Origin: Gambelia wislizenii
Taxonomy: Eukaryota > Chordata > Lepidosauria > Squamata > Crotaphytidae
DNA: 64,000 bases
Assembly: GCA_030847615.1 (NCBI GenBank)
Contig: JAUMIR010000005.1
Location: 248,100,645 to 248,164,644, forward strand
Direction: 5' to 3'
The number at the start of each line of letters is the position of its first letter. The stretch's first letter is position 1. The translations under genes and the position numbers were made by a program. Below are positions 23,417-33,531 of this stretch, piece after piece. The notes beneath the pieces were generated by a model, which was given only the letters and a program-made list of their open reading frames with translations, was not told where the DNA came from and searched no databases.

Positions 23417-24339
23417 ATGTAGCCCATCAGCTGCTCTTTGCTGATGATGCTGCCCTTGTGGCCCACACAGAAGCAGCTCTGCAGCGCCTAACATCCTGCT
23501 TCACAACAGCTGCAGAGTTCTTTGGGCTGGAAGTCAACCTGAAGAAAATGGAAGTTCTTTACCAGCCTGCACCACAGGACGAGCACCACCATCCCCGCAT
23601 TGCCGTCGGCAAATCTGTGCTTAAGTCCTTTCAGCAGTTCACCTACCTGGGAAGCATCATCTCCTCAGATGCCAAGATTGACAAAGAGATCGATCACAGA
23701 TTAGCAAAGGCACATAGCGCATTTGGAAGACTTTACAAAAGAGTCTAGAGTAATAAACACCTGAGGCGAAACACAAAAATCAGTGTGTATAGAGCCATTG
23801 TACTGTCTATTCTCCTTTATGGGTCTGAAACATGGGTCACCTATCGCCAACACCTACGACTCCTCGAACGCTTTCATCAGTGCTGTATACGCACAATCCT
23901 AAATATACACTGGACTGACTATGTGACGAATGTTGCTGTCCTTGAGCAAGCAGGGATCGCCAGCATTAAGGCCATGATACTGAGAACACGGCTGCGCTGG
24001 GCAGGGCATGTGTCTAGGATGGAGGACCATCGCCTCCCCAAAATAGTACCGTATATTCCGACGTATAAGACAAGGTTTGAGCCCTGAAAAATAGGCTCCA
24101 AAATCAGGCCTCGTCTTATACATCAGATACACTTTGCTTCACCCCGCCGTCTGAACTCCTGCCTCTTCGCTCCCTGCCTAAATGGAGAAGAGGCAGGAGA
24201 TCAGGCGGGGGGGGGTGAGGCAAAGTGCTTACAGTTCATTCGCCCCCCTGCCTTCTCCCCCTTTGGGGAGCAACCAAGGACAGAGGAGGGGGGGGCAAAT
24301 GTTGCTGGAAAGCCCCCCCTCCAGCCACCCTTCCACCCT

Positions 24340-25597
24340 CCCCGAAGCTGCGATCTGGCTCCTGCTTGTGGCTTCGGGGAGGGGGTGGCTGGCTGGGAAG
24401 CCCCCCTTCCAGCCCCCCTTCCACCCTTCCCAAAGCCCCTCCCTCCAGCGTCCTCCCTCCAGCCATCCCCCCTCCCCAAAGCCGTGATCCGGCTCGAGAT
24501 CGCAGCTTGGGGAGGGGGTGGTGGCAGAGAAACCCCCCCTCCAGCCACCCGTCCACCCTCCCTCCAGCCACCCACCCTCCCCAAAGCCGCGATCCCACTT
24601 GAGATCACGGCTTCGGGGAGGGGGTGGGTGACTGCGAAGCCCCCTCCCCCCAGCCACCCGTCCACCCTCCCTCCAGCCACCACCCCCTCCCCAAAGCGGC
24701 GATCCCACTTGAGATCGGGGCTTTGGGGAGGGGGGGTGGCTGCAAAGCCCCCTCCCCACAGCCACCCGTCCACCCTCCTTCCAGCCACCCCCTCCCCAAA
24801 GCTGCAATCACATTTGAGATCACAACTTTGGGGAGGGGGGTGGCTGTGAAGCCCCCTCCCCACAGCCACCCGTCCACCCTCCCTCCAGCCACCCCCGCTC
24901 CCCAAAGCCGTGATCCCACTTGAGATTGTGGCTTCGGGGAGGGGGGGTGTCTGCGAAGCCCCCTCCCCCCAGCCACCCGTCCACCCTCCTTCCAGCCACC
25001 ACCCTCTCCCCGAAGCCGCGATCCTACTTGAGATCGTGGCTTCAGGGAGGGGGGTTGGCTGCGAAGCCCCCTCCCCCCAGCCACCCGTCCACCTTCCCTC
25101 CAGCCACCAACCCCTCCCCAAAGCTGCGATCCCACTTGAGATTGCGGCTTCGGGGAGGGGGGGGTGCTGCGAAGCCCCCTTCCCCCAGCTACCCGTGCAC
25201 CCTTCCTCCAGCCACCACCCCCTCCCCAAAGCCGCAATCCCACTTGAGATCACGGCTTCGGGGAGGGGGTGGGTGAGTGCGAAGCCCCCTACCCCCAGCC
25301 ACCTGTCCACCCTCCCTCCAGTGCCCTCTCTCCCTCCACCCCCTCCCCAAAGCCACGATCCCACTCGAGATCGCGGCTTCGGGGAGGGCTAGGTGGTTGC
25401 GAAGCCCCTCCCTCCAACCACCCTTCCACCCTCCCCGAAGCCCCCTCCCTCCAGCGTCCTCCCTCCAGCCACCCCCCCCTCTCCAAAGCCATGATCCCAC
25501 TCAAGATCGCGGCTTCGGGGAGGGACTGGGTGGCTGCAAAGCCCCCTCGCTCCGACCACCCTTCCACCCTCCCCGAAGCACACTCCCTCCATCCCCC
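24340..25597. repeat. GC-rich minisatellite, period about 105-108 bp
   Basis: About ten units recur. The landmark GATCCCACTTGAGATC (or a variant) appears near 24352, 24486, 24591, 24701, 24806, 24912, 25020, 25128, 25236, 25357 and 25493, giving spacings of mostly 105-110 bp with longer units at the edges (121-136). Each unit contains an inverted segment, CCCTCCCCAAAGCCGCGATC against GATCGCGGCTTCGGGGAGGG, that could form a hairpin. The long open frames on both strands here (up to 387 codons) are low-complexity by-products of the repeat, not genes. Confidence 0.92.
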
Positions 25598-25870
25598 CAG
25601 CCAGCTGGCCATCCCACATTCCCCAACCCACCAGGAGGCTGGGCAGCCTCCTCATGGGTTGGGGAATCACAGGAGGAGGGAGAACCCCCCCAGCCAGCTG
25701 GCCATCCCGCATTCCCCAACCCAAAAGGGGGCTGGGCAGCCTCCTCGTGGGTTGGGGAATAGAGGGAGGAGGGAGAACCCCCCCCCAGCCAGCTGGCCGT
25801 CCCACATTCCCCAACCCACGAGGAGGCTGGGCAGCCTCCTGTGGGTTGGGGAATTGCGGGAGGAGGGAGC
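25598..25870. repeat. Second minisatellite, period about 92-96 bp
   Basis: Three units start with CCAGCCAGCTGGCCATCCC near 25598, 25690 and 25786. Each contains the inverted pair CCCAACCCACCAGGAGGCTGG / CAGCCTCCTCATGGGTTGGG. It abuts the 105-bp array and lies within the same DNA element. Confidence 0.88.
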
Positions 25871-25959
25871 CCAGAAGGAGGGATTGGGGCTGCGGAGTTA
25901 AATCCCTAGATTTGCTCCCTCTTCCTTGACGGTCGGGAGAGGTGGCAAATCCCGGGGTT

Positions 25960-26036
25960 TGGCTCCACGCCCAGCATCCTCCTTCTGGGTTCTCTTCGGA
26001 AGGGAGCCCAGAAGGAGGGATCGGGGCGTGGAGCCA
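25960..26036. repeat. Long inverted repeat inside the GC-rich element
   Basis: TGGCTCCACGCCCAGCATCC at 25960-25979 and its continuation CTCCTTCTGGGTTCT to about 25994 pair with 26001-26036 (AGGGAGCCCAGAAGGAGGGA, then TCGGGGCGTGGAGCCA). The stem is about 33 bp with few mismatches and a loop of about 6-8 bases. The segment GGGAGCCCAGAAGGAGGGAT also occurs as a direct repeat at 25865-25884. Confidence 0.8.
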
Positions 26037-27114
26037 AACGGGGCATGTTCGCCCCTTCTCCCCACCTTCCTTGAAGGTGGGGAGATGGGGCAAATCTAGG
26101 GGGTTTGCCGCGGCCGCCCCCGCTTCCCCCGCCTTGGTTCCCTTCAGAAGAGCCAAGATGGAGGAAAGGGGGCTGCTGAGGCAAACTGGGCATTTTTGCC
26201 CCTTTTCTCCACCTTCGAGTCCAGTTTGATTGGAAGGTTGAAGAGAGGGGCGAATGTTACCCTGCCAGCTGATCCTGTTCACTTTCCCCACTCACGAGGA
26301 GATCAGCTGGCAAGGCTCCCCCAGCCAAATTGGGGTGGTGGTGGTCTTATCTGGCGAATATATGCCTAATTGGCTGAAAATTCGGGGGGGGTGGTCTTAT
26401 ATGCCAGAATATACGGTACTCTACGGTGAACTCGCCACGGGTCAGCGTAAGAGGGGCGCTCCAAAAAAGTGATACAAGGACTCCCGGAAACAACATCTCA
26501 GGCTTGGCCAAATTGATCACCAACAGTGGTCCGCCCTGGCCTCACATCGGGAGGCATGGAGACGCACTATCCACAATGCTGCAGCCTTATTTGAGAACTC
26601 ACGCCGAACAAGTCTTGAAGTGAAACGGCAATGCAGAAAGAATCACAACCCGGTAACATCACCCGAGGAAACCTTCTGCTGTGCTTTCTGCAATCAGACT
26701 TGTCTATCTCGGATTGGCCTTTTTAGTCATCAGCGCGCTTGCAGAAAACGCGGGATGAGTCCTTCCTGAATCTTCATTTGCGAAGAAAAGCCAGAGAGAG
26801 AGATGTAGCCCATCAGATTTTATAGATTGTAATATGCTTTTAGTATACCATTTGTCATTTAAGTTTCATTCTGAGCAATGACTCTGTATGGCTTGCTTTC
26901 TGGGTTTCTGTGCCAATAAAGATTTCTGTTTAACTCTGAAACTTTTGGTCACTGCATCTGGGAATGCCACTACATGACAACTGGTGCCTTATTTTAGGCT
27001 GTAAGAAAATGCGGGTTTTTTTTCTTTGTTTTTTGTTTTACTTTTTTTAAAGTTGGGGGTTTCAGGGGATTAATGAGGCTGCAGGGGTCAAGGACCACCT
27101 TCTGGGCTGTTCAG

Positions 27115-27473
27115 TCACCCCCAATGGTGCACACACAGAAAGGATAATGAGGGCATTGTTTCCTCCAAAATAAGAATGCTGACCACCCCTGAAATTTTCC
27201 TCCAGTCCCTACATTTCTGGAATTGTAGAGACTTCAAACTTCAATTGAGCATTTAGAAACATAGTTTAGGCATCCAAAGGAAAGGGGCAGACAGAGTTAC
27301 CAAGGAAATGCAAACACAGCAAATATGAGTTCTAAGTGTGAACAATTTTCAGTATCTCATTCTGTGCAATGCTAGAAATCTGGGAAATCTAAAGGAAAAG
27401 TTAACGAGGGGGACCGAATTCTTATTTGAGGATGCAATGACCTCATTTTGAGTGCCCCCCTCCATAGATACAC
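27115..27473 (+). repeat. Three-copy interspersed repeat, GTAGCTATGGGG ends (copy 3)
   Basis: It matches copies at 10014-10353 and 21421-21725: 'ccaaaataagaatgctga', 'ttgagcatttagaaacatag', 'aagtgtgaacaattttcag' and 'gcaatgctagaaatctggg'. The right end CTCCATAGATACAC corresponds to the inverted end. It is non-coding. Confidence 0.65.
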
Positions 27474-28254
27474 CTCTGCCATGGTCTAACTATACCTGAA
27501 ATGGATTGTTATTCAAATCCCAAAATCTCTCCATCATTAGAACAAGGTTTTGCAGATGGGGGGACTGGACTATTCAAATAGGGATGGGGATACAGGGCAG
27601 GAGAAGGCTCAAGAGCAGGAAATAGCAGGCATAGCAGAATGGGCCAGAGCTGAATAGATAAAAGGATGATCACCTGGAACCTAGACTAGAAGCATTGCTG
27701 GTGGGTTGTCCTAAAGCAGTTGGAGGCATAATGTCCCTGCTGTATATATCAGGCTAAATTGTCCTAGTAAATAAATGAAAGCAATTAAATTTTGTAGGCT
27801 GCCTTGAGTGAGCTTGGATGGCATATAACAACTTTGAATCAATTTTAAAATATGAGGGCTATTAGAAGTTTGGGAAATCTCACAGAATATTCTGCACAGA
27901 CACTAGCTGTTCAGATCTTACAGCTTCATTTCTCAAAATTCTTTAGTGGTGGTGGTGGGGGAACAGTGATAACTTCACTGGTATAATAAAACCAATATCA
28001 CAAACTATTGTTAATGTCACCCAACCAGCCTTCTTATCTCATCATCTCCATGGTAACATTTGCTCAGAGAACACTCCAGAAGTGGCTGAAGATTGCCAGT
28101 GTTGCTGGGGCAAAAAAAGGTCAGAGTTTTGCAAATAGATACGTATACAACTTTGGGGAAATTTGCTGTGACCCTGAGGCAAACATCTATTTTAGGTTAG
28201 CCAGACCACTGGAGAAATCAAAACACCTTATTTTTCCTACCTTGGCATACCTTG
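27474..28254. other. Unannotated stretch
   Basis: No gene or named repeat seen. The 87-codon frame at 28008-28271 has no recognisable motif. Confidence 0.45.
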
Positions 28255-28620
28255 CAGCAGCCCCAATTTGACAGTGACAGTCTTGATTAATCCTTTGTCA
28301 ACCCACTTTTCCAGCTGCTTTTAAATGTCCTGGTTTTTCTCTCCTACTCCCACTCCCCCCTTTAACCTCAGCTTACTTCAATTGCTGCAGACTGAGTTCA
28401 AAGTCCAAAAGCAGTTTGCCTTCAGTTAACTCAAGGGGGGAAGTTTAGGAACGGGTAGATTCTTGCCCTTCCCAGTAGGCACAGGTAAAAGCAACCTGCT
28501 GAAGGATCTAGCTTGTTGTGTGTTCTTCCTTATTAATAACTTTTGCCATCTTGACCACACTCTGATGTTGCTTGGCTGCACACGTCCTAGTTTTCTTCTA
28601 TGAAATGTTGGACGATTATG
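28255..28620 (-). mobile_element. TACCCTCCAAC-type DNA element, inverted copy
   Basis: Read on the minus strand it follows the order of 4513-4886: 'aacatttcatagaagaaaac', 'caaaagttattaataagg', 'aagaacacac', 'gcaggttgctttt', 'gaagtaagctgagg' and 'gattaatc'. The terminal inverted repeats are decayed (plus-strand right end ATGTTGGACGATTATGCC). Confidence 0.7.
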
Positions 28621-28851
28621 CCTTGGATGTAGAGAAAAGAATAGACGTACAGTTAAGGAAGGCTATACACTGGGCTTTTAGAGCACTGTGTATCATATTT
28701 TGCTATGTCTGCGCTATTTGGATGTAACTGTACATTATATGCAGTGCTCATTTTATGGCAAATTTACTAAATATGTCCTGCATCTCAGTTTAGAATTAGG
28801 CTATCACTTAAAATAATATAAAAAGATTTCAAATATAAAAACACATCTGCT

Positions 28852-28930
28852 TGGAAAAATTACTTTTTGGGGGACTGCAACTCCAAGAACTTCCCAACCA
28901 GTGTGGCCAGTTCCTGGCAAGTTAAATCTT
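28852..28930. mobile_element. hAT-like MITE, left arm only
   Basis: CTTGGAAAAATTACTTTTTG followed by GGACTGCAACTCC and the 'ccagtgtggcc' core matches the arm of the MITE at 63307-63420. The second arm is not visible. Confidence 0.5.
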
Positions 28931-29064
28931 GGCAAGTTAAACTTGTACTAAAATATATATTTTTCTCTATATTTTTTTTTTAAAAATCAGTGAAATAGTC
29001 ACAGAATGATACTTAAAGAAACAGCACAAATTAAAGGAGATTGCTTTTTTAAAAAATTAAAATG

Positions 29065-29213
29065 CTAATGTAGGTTTTCCATGGTTTTTTTCCAGGCTGT
29101 GAGGCCATGTTCTGGAAGAGTTTATTCCTGATGAATAAACTCTTCCAGAACACAGCCTGGAAAAAAACCACGAAAAACCTATGGATGCTGGTGGTGAAAG
29201 CCTTTGACTTCAC
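29065..29213. mobile_element. Penelope-derived hairpin insertion with short TSD
   Basis: ATTAAAATG lies on both sides (29056-29064 and 29214-29222; the next three bases match with one mismatch). Inside, 29072-29124 is the near-complement of 29136-29181 (AGGTTTTCCATGG...GGAAGAGTTTA against TAAACTCTTCC...AAAAACCT), giving a stem of about 45 bp. The outer part GGATGCTGGTGGTGAAAGCC equals the flank of the Penelope-like element at 8340-9225 (GGATGCCAGCTGTGAAAGCC). The insert is therefore two opposed Penelope termini with nothing between them. Confidence 0.8.
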
Positions 29214-29304
29214 ATTAAAATGATACTTCTTCATTTTTTGCACCTCATTCATTGCTTTCCCCCATTTTTAAATAGTAAAACAAATGTTATCCAACACGCT
29301 TTAA

Positions 29305-30170
29305 TATATTTATTTACTTGTTTTAGACCCTGCCTTTCTCCTAGTCCAACACCCAAGACAACTTTAAAACAAAATACAGCTAAAAGCCATGGGTTATAAC
29401 ATAAAGGAATAATTGAAAACAAGTAAGCTACAACACTGAAACCAAGTACTAAGTTAAAATAACTCAAAAACGTTTTAAAAACATAACAAGAAGAGAGAAG
29501 GGGGACCAGAATACTCTTCAATGAAGTAGAACACTCTGAAGCAGACAGCTAGTGGCCAATTAAAAAGTTTCTGCCTGCGACCTGAAGGAATCAGAGAAAG
29601 GACCAGTCTAGCTGTTTGTGCAAGAGAGTTTCACAGTCTGGGAGCAGCTACCAACAAGGCCAAATCCACACTACACAAATAATCCAGTTTGAAACTGGAT
29701 TATTTGCCATTGCTACTTCCTGGGATTTGCAGTTTGTTGATGCACCAGGTTAAGAGAAGGTTAAAGACCAGGTAAAACTACAAATCCCAGGATCCTATAG
29801 TATGGATTTGACCCAAGAAAGCCCATCCATATGTCATCACCAAATGTTCCTCTGAAAGTTGGTGAAACCAAGAGGACACCTGCCACTGAAGATCTCATAA
29901 CTTGGGCAGACCAATATAGATCTTTTCACTTAGTGTGAAGCTGTAAAGGACTTTTATTAAGTCGTAAAAACATTTTGAGTTATGCCCATAAAGGAATCAG
30001 TGAAGTTGTTATAATAAGGATTTTTTGTTCGGTAACTAGCTCTAGTCAGCAGTCTGGCTGCAATGTCTTGGACCCATTGAAGTTTCTGAACACTTTCCAA
30101 AGGCATCCTCTCACAGATCACATTACAGTAACCAGACAAGTTTTACCATGGAGAGATCAGATATCTGAAT
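29305..30170 (-). mobile_element. L2-clade LINE 3' end and UTR, decayed
   Basis: The plus strand reads TATTTATTTACTTGTTTTAGACCCTGCC and later 'ttcacagtctgggagcagct', the complement of the L2 ORF2 tail and 3' UTR. At 30056-30135 'tgcaatgtcttggacccattgaagtttctgaacac' belongs to the same old sauropsid LINE background. A MITE-like insertion interrupts it at about 29660-29815 (paired CTTCCTGGGATTTGCAGTTT and AAACTACAAATCCCAGGATC). Confidence 0.6.
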
Positions 30171-30385
30171 GAACAGGAACATGTCATTTTTGGAGATTTT
30201 TTTAAAAAAATTAACTCTAACTAGCTATATCCGGCATAATATACACCATTTAAAAACTCCCCCAAAACACTCATCAGACCTCACAACAATGCTGTAAGGT
30301 AGGCCAGCAGAGTTTTAATTTCCTCCCCTCCCTTCTCAGTGTTCCACACATTTCCTGGAATTGCTGAGGGTGACTCACTCTGTTG

Positions 30386-30483
30386 CCCTGCTGCTGCCTC
30401 CGCCAGTTGACTGCCAGGTCCCATCACAGTGGCAACAGCATCATCCCTGTGCTGCTACCTCTGCCAATTGACTACCTGGGTCC
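30386..30483. repeat. Tandem duplication, about 59 bp
   Basis: CCCTGCTGCTGCCTCCGCC at 30386 recurs diverged at 30445 (CCCTGTGCTGCTACCTCTGCC), each followed by a matching AGTTGACTGCC / AATTGACTACC segment. It is an isolated two-unit repeat. Confidence 0.6.
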
Positions 30484-30485
30484 TT

Positions 30486-31194
30486 TTTGCAGCCCGTGAC
30501 TGGTGAGTGGCTGAGGGAGTGAGAAGAGGAAGGGGCCCTTGTGAGGCTGAGGGTGTAGATGCAGATTGAGTGGCAGGACTGGATTGTGGGGTGGAGAGGG
30601 AATTTGCATGTGGGTGGTGATTGGTTAGGTGTATTTCCCGAGCAGCCAACCAGCATACTGGGAAAGGCAACATACTGAAGAGTGTATTATTTGTGCTAAA
30701 GCACTTGTTATTTTGACACTATTTCATATCTATTTCAGGCTGCAGTCTTTACACACTTACCTGGAAATAAAAGGTTTTTGAATTCAATGGCACATGTTTC
30801 TGAGTAGACATACATAAGCTTACACTGCTAATAACTGTTTTTTAATATATAGTTTTGAAGAGACTGTGCAATTTCAAATGTGCTTTATTACAAATTAAAG
30901 AAATGATTTTTAAAACTGTCAAAGAAACGGCATGCTCAAGATTGTCCTTTCTTTGGTCACAAGGTTATTTCGAACCCATTAGAACAGCCTTCTCTTAATG
31001 GAGCTTAATGACATACCATCTCCCTATTACTGCTTGACAAATGACCACTCACAAGATAATCATCAGTGTTTCTACTTTTGGCAGTTCTGCTTACCCACAT
31101 CCCTTTTCCAACTATGCCTGATGGATGTAAATATCTGCCAACCTAGGTAGTATACTCCAGGCATCTAGTGAAGTTTCATTTTGGATTGTCTCTT
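30486..31194. other. Unannotated stretch
   Basis: I see no gene and no repeat that I can name. Confidence 0.4.
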
Positions 31195-31690
31195 CAGTCC
31201 TCATAGGAAGGGAATCTACTCATTGGAAACGTGGACCTGGAGGAGAGTCCTACCATAGACTGCCAAAAAGGCAAATGAATGGGTGTTAGAGCAAACCAAG
31301 CCTGAACTCTCCCTAGAAGCCAAGATGAGACTATTGTACTTTGGACCTATCCCAAGAAGACATGACTTGTTAGAAAAGGCAATAATGCTTAGTAACGTAG
31401 AAGGCAGTAGGAAGAGGAAGACCGCAGTACAGGTGGATAAACTCAAACAAGGAGGCCATGGCCCTGAATTTGAAAGAACTGAGCAGGACTGTTGATAACA
31501 GGGTGACTTGGGTTGTCATAAGTCAGTGTTTCCCAAACTTTCATCCTCCAGATGTTTTGGACTTCATCTCCCAGCATCCCTGACTGTTGGCCAAGATGGC
31601 TAGGAGATGTAGTCTAAAATACCTGGAGGTCCAAAGTTTGAGAATCACTGCTGTAAGTCAAAGTCACTTGACAGCAATTAAAAATTCAGT
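31195..31690 (+). pseudogene. LINE ORF C-terminal relic, split by a hAT MITE
   Basis: The frame reads WVLEQTKPELSLEAKM, then LLYFGPIPRRHDLLEKAIML then EGSRKR. This is the pattern (LEAKMLRYFGHIMRR-SLEKAIMLGKVEGSRRR) found near the C-terminus of RTE/BovB-type or related vertebrate LINE ORFs. It is disrupted downstream. The nucleotide sequence 'gtcataagtca' at 31515-31525 resumes at 31654 (GTAAGTCAAAGTCACTTGAC) after the MITE at 31524-31650. Confidence 0.65.
31524..31650. mobile_element. hAT-type MITE nested in LINE relic
   Basis: CAGTGTTTCCCAAACTTT and the complement of the right end (CAGTGATTCTCAAACTTTGG) are good inverted repeats with the CAGTG start typical of hAT. The 8-bp flanks TCATAAGT (31516-31523) and CTGTAAGT (31651-31658) agree at five positions, consistent with an old 8-bp duplication. 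The core is palindromic (ATCTCCCAGCATC). Confidence 0.8.
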
Positions 31691-32799
31691 GAAGTGGGCT
31701 GCAGTCCAAAAAAGCTTATCTCAAATCAAATGTGTTAGTCTTTAAGTTGCCAGCCACTAGACCCCTCCTTGTTTCTCTAGGCAAGGGCAATCCAAAGTCA
31801 CAGGCAGAGTTCACATCATTTGCTACCTGAATCTTTTAAGCACCCAGAGGTTGGAACTGGTACCTTCTGTTTGCAAAGGGATTCCTTTCTCATTGCTCTA
31901 TTGCCCTTTGCCTGGAACCATGCACATGTGAAATTTCTTTCAAGCCTTCCACTCTGCCCGATCTCCCTTTCATTTATTACAAACTTTTGCATTCTTTCAG
32001 AGAAGATTGTTATCATCACAGCTTTGCCCATTTCCAAAGCTTTCTGCTTGCACTTAACAAAATCAAAACCATGGGAAATCACTTCCCTCTGTTAAGCTGC
32101 TAATGATCCTGACATTTCCCAAAAGCTGCTTAGGAGGATGCTAGGGCTCCATTTTCTTTAAAAGCAGTTATATAAATGGTTCCCATTTCCACTTCTAGGC
32201 AAGGTGTCTTCACTTGGCAGAGAAGAGAATGGGCTTATTTTCTCTGTATGATCAGACTCTGCAAAACAAAACTAAAAAAGGCTATATCCATTTGGATAAT
32301 GCTGGTTGCTGCTGCTGTTGTTATTGGTTGTAGCTTTAGCTAATTTAGGAAGTTCTCAAAGATCTAGGACCACCAACTTTAACACAACCTTCTCCCACCT
32401 GGTGCTCATTGCCCAGCCACCATGTGGATGATGGGAGTTGTAGTGCTACACATTTGGAGGGCACTATGTTGAGGGATAGCTGTTTTTTTTTCAGAGACCA
32501 ATAAAGTGATGTGGAAAAGTGATGGAAAAAGCAAGATAAAAATTATTATAGAGCTTCCAGAACTATCCCTTGTATTTATACTTCTACCTAGCTGGTTTCT
32601 AGGCACTACCAAGTTTGCTTGCTTCAAATAGCTTCACGAGGTAAATTCCTGCACATCAGGCTGCCATTGGAAAGCATAACAACAGTCCAGGCTTTATGTT
32701 TTCTCCTGTCCGCTGTCTCCCTTAAAGCATACTAAGAGCAATAACTGCCATTAGTTCAATGCAAAATGTTCTGCAGGTGTTTATGCTGGAGACAGGTAA
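31691..32799. other. Unannotated stretch
   Basis: No exon or element recognised. The complementary open frames at 31816-32095 carry no motif I can name. Confidence 0.45.
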
Positions 32800-33110
32800 G
32801 GGGCTTATTGCATGAGGGAAGGGAAGTCAAAGTAAAATGCAAGAGTAGCACATCCCACCTTGCCTTATTGCAGGATGTTGGTGTGCTTCAGCTGCTTTTC
32901 CATTCTGATCCCATGGGAAACAGTGGTAAAGGTGAATCTTTTGCTAACAGATTTTTTTCAGTCAGCAAAAAGATACGCCTTTACCACCATCTCCCACAGG
33001 ACATGAACGGGAGAATTGCTGAAGCCCACCGACATTGTACAATAAGGCAAGGTTGGATGTGCTGCTCTCGGACTTTACTTCTGCTTCCCTCCCCTCATGT
33101 GATAAACCCC
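32800..33110. mobile_element. Near-palindromic Harbinger-like MITE, TAA target duplication
   Basis: About 120 bases at the left (GGGGCTTATTGCATGAGGGA...) pair with the complement of the right (GGGGTTTATCACATGAGGGG...), including the shared CACATCC-ACCTTGCCTTATTG block. TAA lies directly outside both ends (32797-32799 and 33111-33113). A 3-bp TWA duplication with G-rich ends is the PIF/Harbinger pattern. The 311-bp element is non-coding and could fold into one long hairpin. Confidence 0.85.
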
Positions 33111-33284
33111 TAAGTGTCTACAGGTCCAGACCATAATAATCACCAATTGTCATCTTTGGATAACCCAGTTGTGGAGTCAGTGGAGGAATTAATGTATGTA
33201 TGCTTGACTTTTTCTTGAATTAGTAAATGAATTAATAAAATGGAGTGAAATGCAGCTTCTTCAAGATGAAAACCTGCATTTCAG

Positions 33285-33531
33285 GTTAATAAAACAAAGG
33301 AGATTATCAGACACTTAAAAAAGCCCCAAAGGAGCTCACACACACAAAAAAAACATCACTGTACCTGGAACGGGTCCCGGTATCGCACGACGGTGTCCTC
33401 CTCATGTACTTCCTCTGTCCTCCCTCCATGCTGACGTGAGGAAAAAGGCACAGAGAGGGAGAAAGTCAGAATGATTTTTCTTAAGCTCTGTAGCTTGGCT
33501 TGCCAAAAGTAGCCATGATGTACTCTGTTTT
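33285..33531. repeat. Partial duplicate of the 34132 element plus flank
   Basis: 33285-33451 repeats 34118-34274 (both begin AATAAAACAAAGGAGATTATC and both end GAAAAAGGCAC). The next block, 33451-33531 (GAGAGGGAGAAAGTCAGAATG...TGTACTCTGTTTT), recurs at 33867-33948. The right terminal repeat of this copy is absent. The paired blocks point to a local duplication or rearrangement. Confidence 0.75.

Larger units (their letters stand above)
24049..26416. mobile_element. TA-flanked DNA element filled with GC-rich minisatellite
   Basis: The first 20 bases CCGTATATTCCGACGTATAA match the complement of the last bases (CCGTATATTCTGGCATATAA) with three mismatches, and the match runs on through GAC. TA lies on both sides (24047-24048 and 26417-26418), and removing the element restores the LINE frame AAAATAGTA-CTCTACGG seen in other copies. 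Subterminal copies of the end motif (GTCTTATA near 24113; GTCTTATCTGGCGAATATAT near 26344) add to the ends. The interior is tandem GC-rich sequence with no transposase. TA duplication and end sequence suggest a Tc1/mariner-type or pogo-type mover. Confidence 0.9.
23431..26802 (+). mobile_element. 5'-truncated LINE, zinc-finger-tail family (copy 2), 14-bp TSD, split by a DNA element
   Basis: ATGTAGCCCATCAG occurs at 23417-23430 and 26803-26816, a perfect 14-bp target duplication. The LINE part is 23431-24048 plus 26417-26802, about 1.0 kb. It begins within the RT palm (LFADDAALVAHTEAALQRL), continues with QQFTYLGSIISSDAKIDKE and SILLYGSETWVTY, and ends with the finger FCCAFCNQTCLSRIGLF then H and C, and a (GA)n tail. 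A TAG at 23746-23748 replaces a Trp codon. The DNA element at 24049-26416 splits the PKIV-LYGELATG segment. Confidence 0.92.

Noticed and set aside
24201..25364. Long open frames on both strands (387, 300, 212, 210 codons) at 24.2-26.3 kb
   Set aside because: They read through the GC-rich 105-bp and 92-bp tandem arrays. Translations are repetitive Gly/Trp/Pro-rich strings with the same period, open in several frames at once, which is expected of a stop-poor minisatellite and not of a gene.
24340..25870. CRISPR-like array of direct repeats
   Set aside because: Units are 92-108 bp with no unique spacers, sit within a DNA transposon in a vertebrate-like genome, and have no cas genes nearby.
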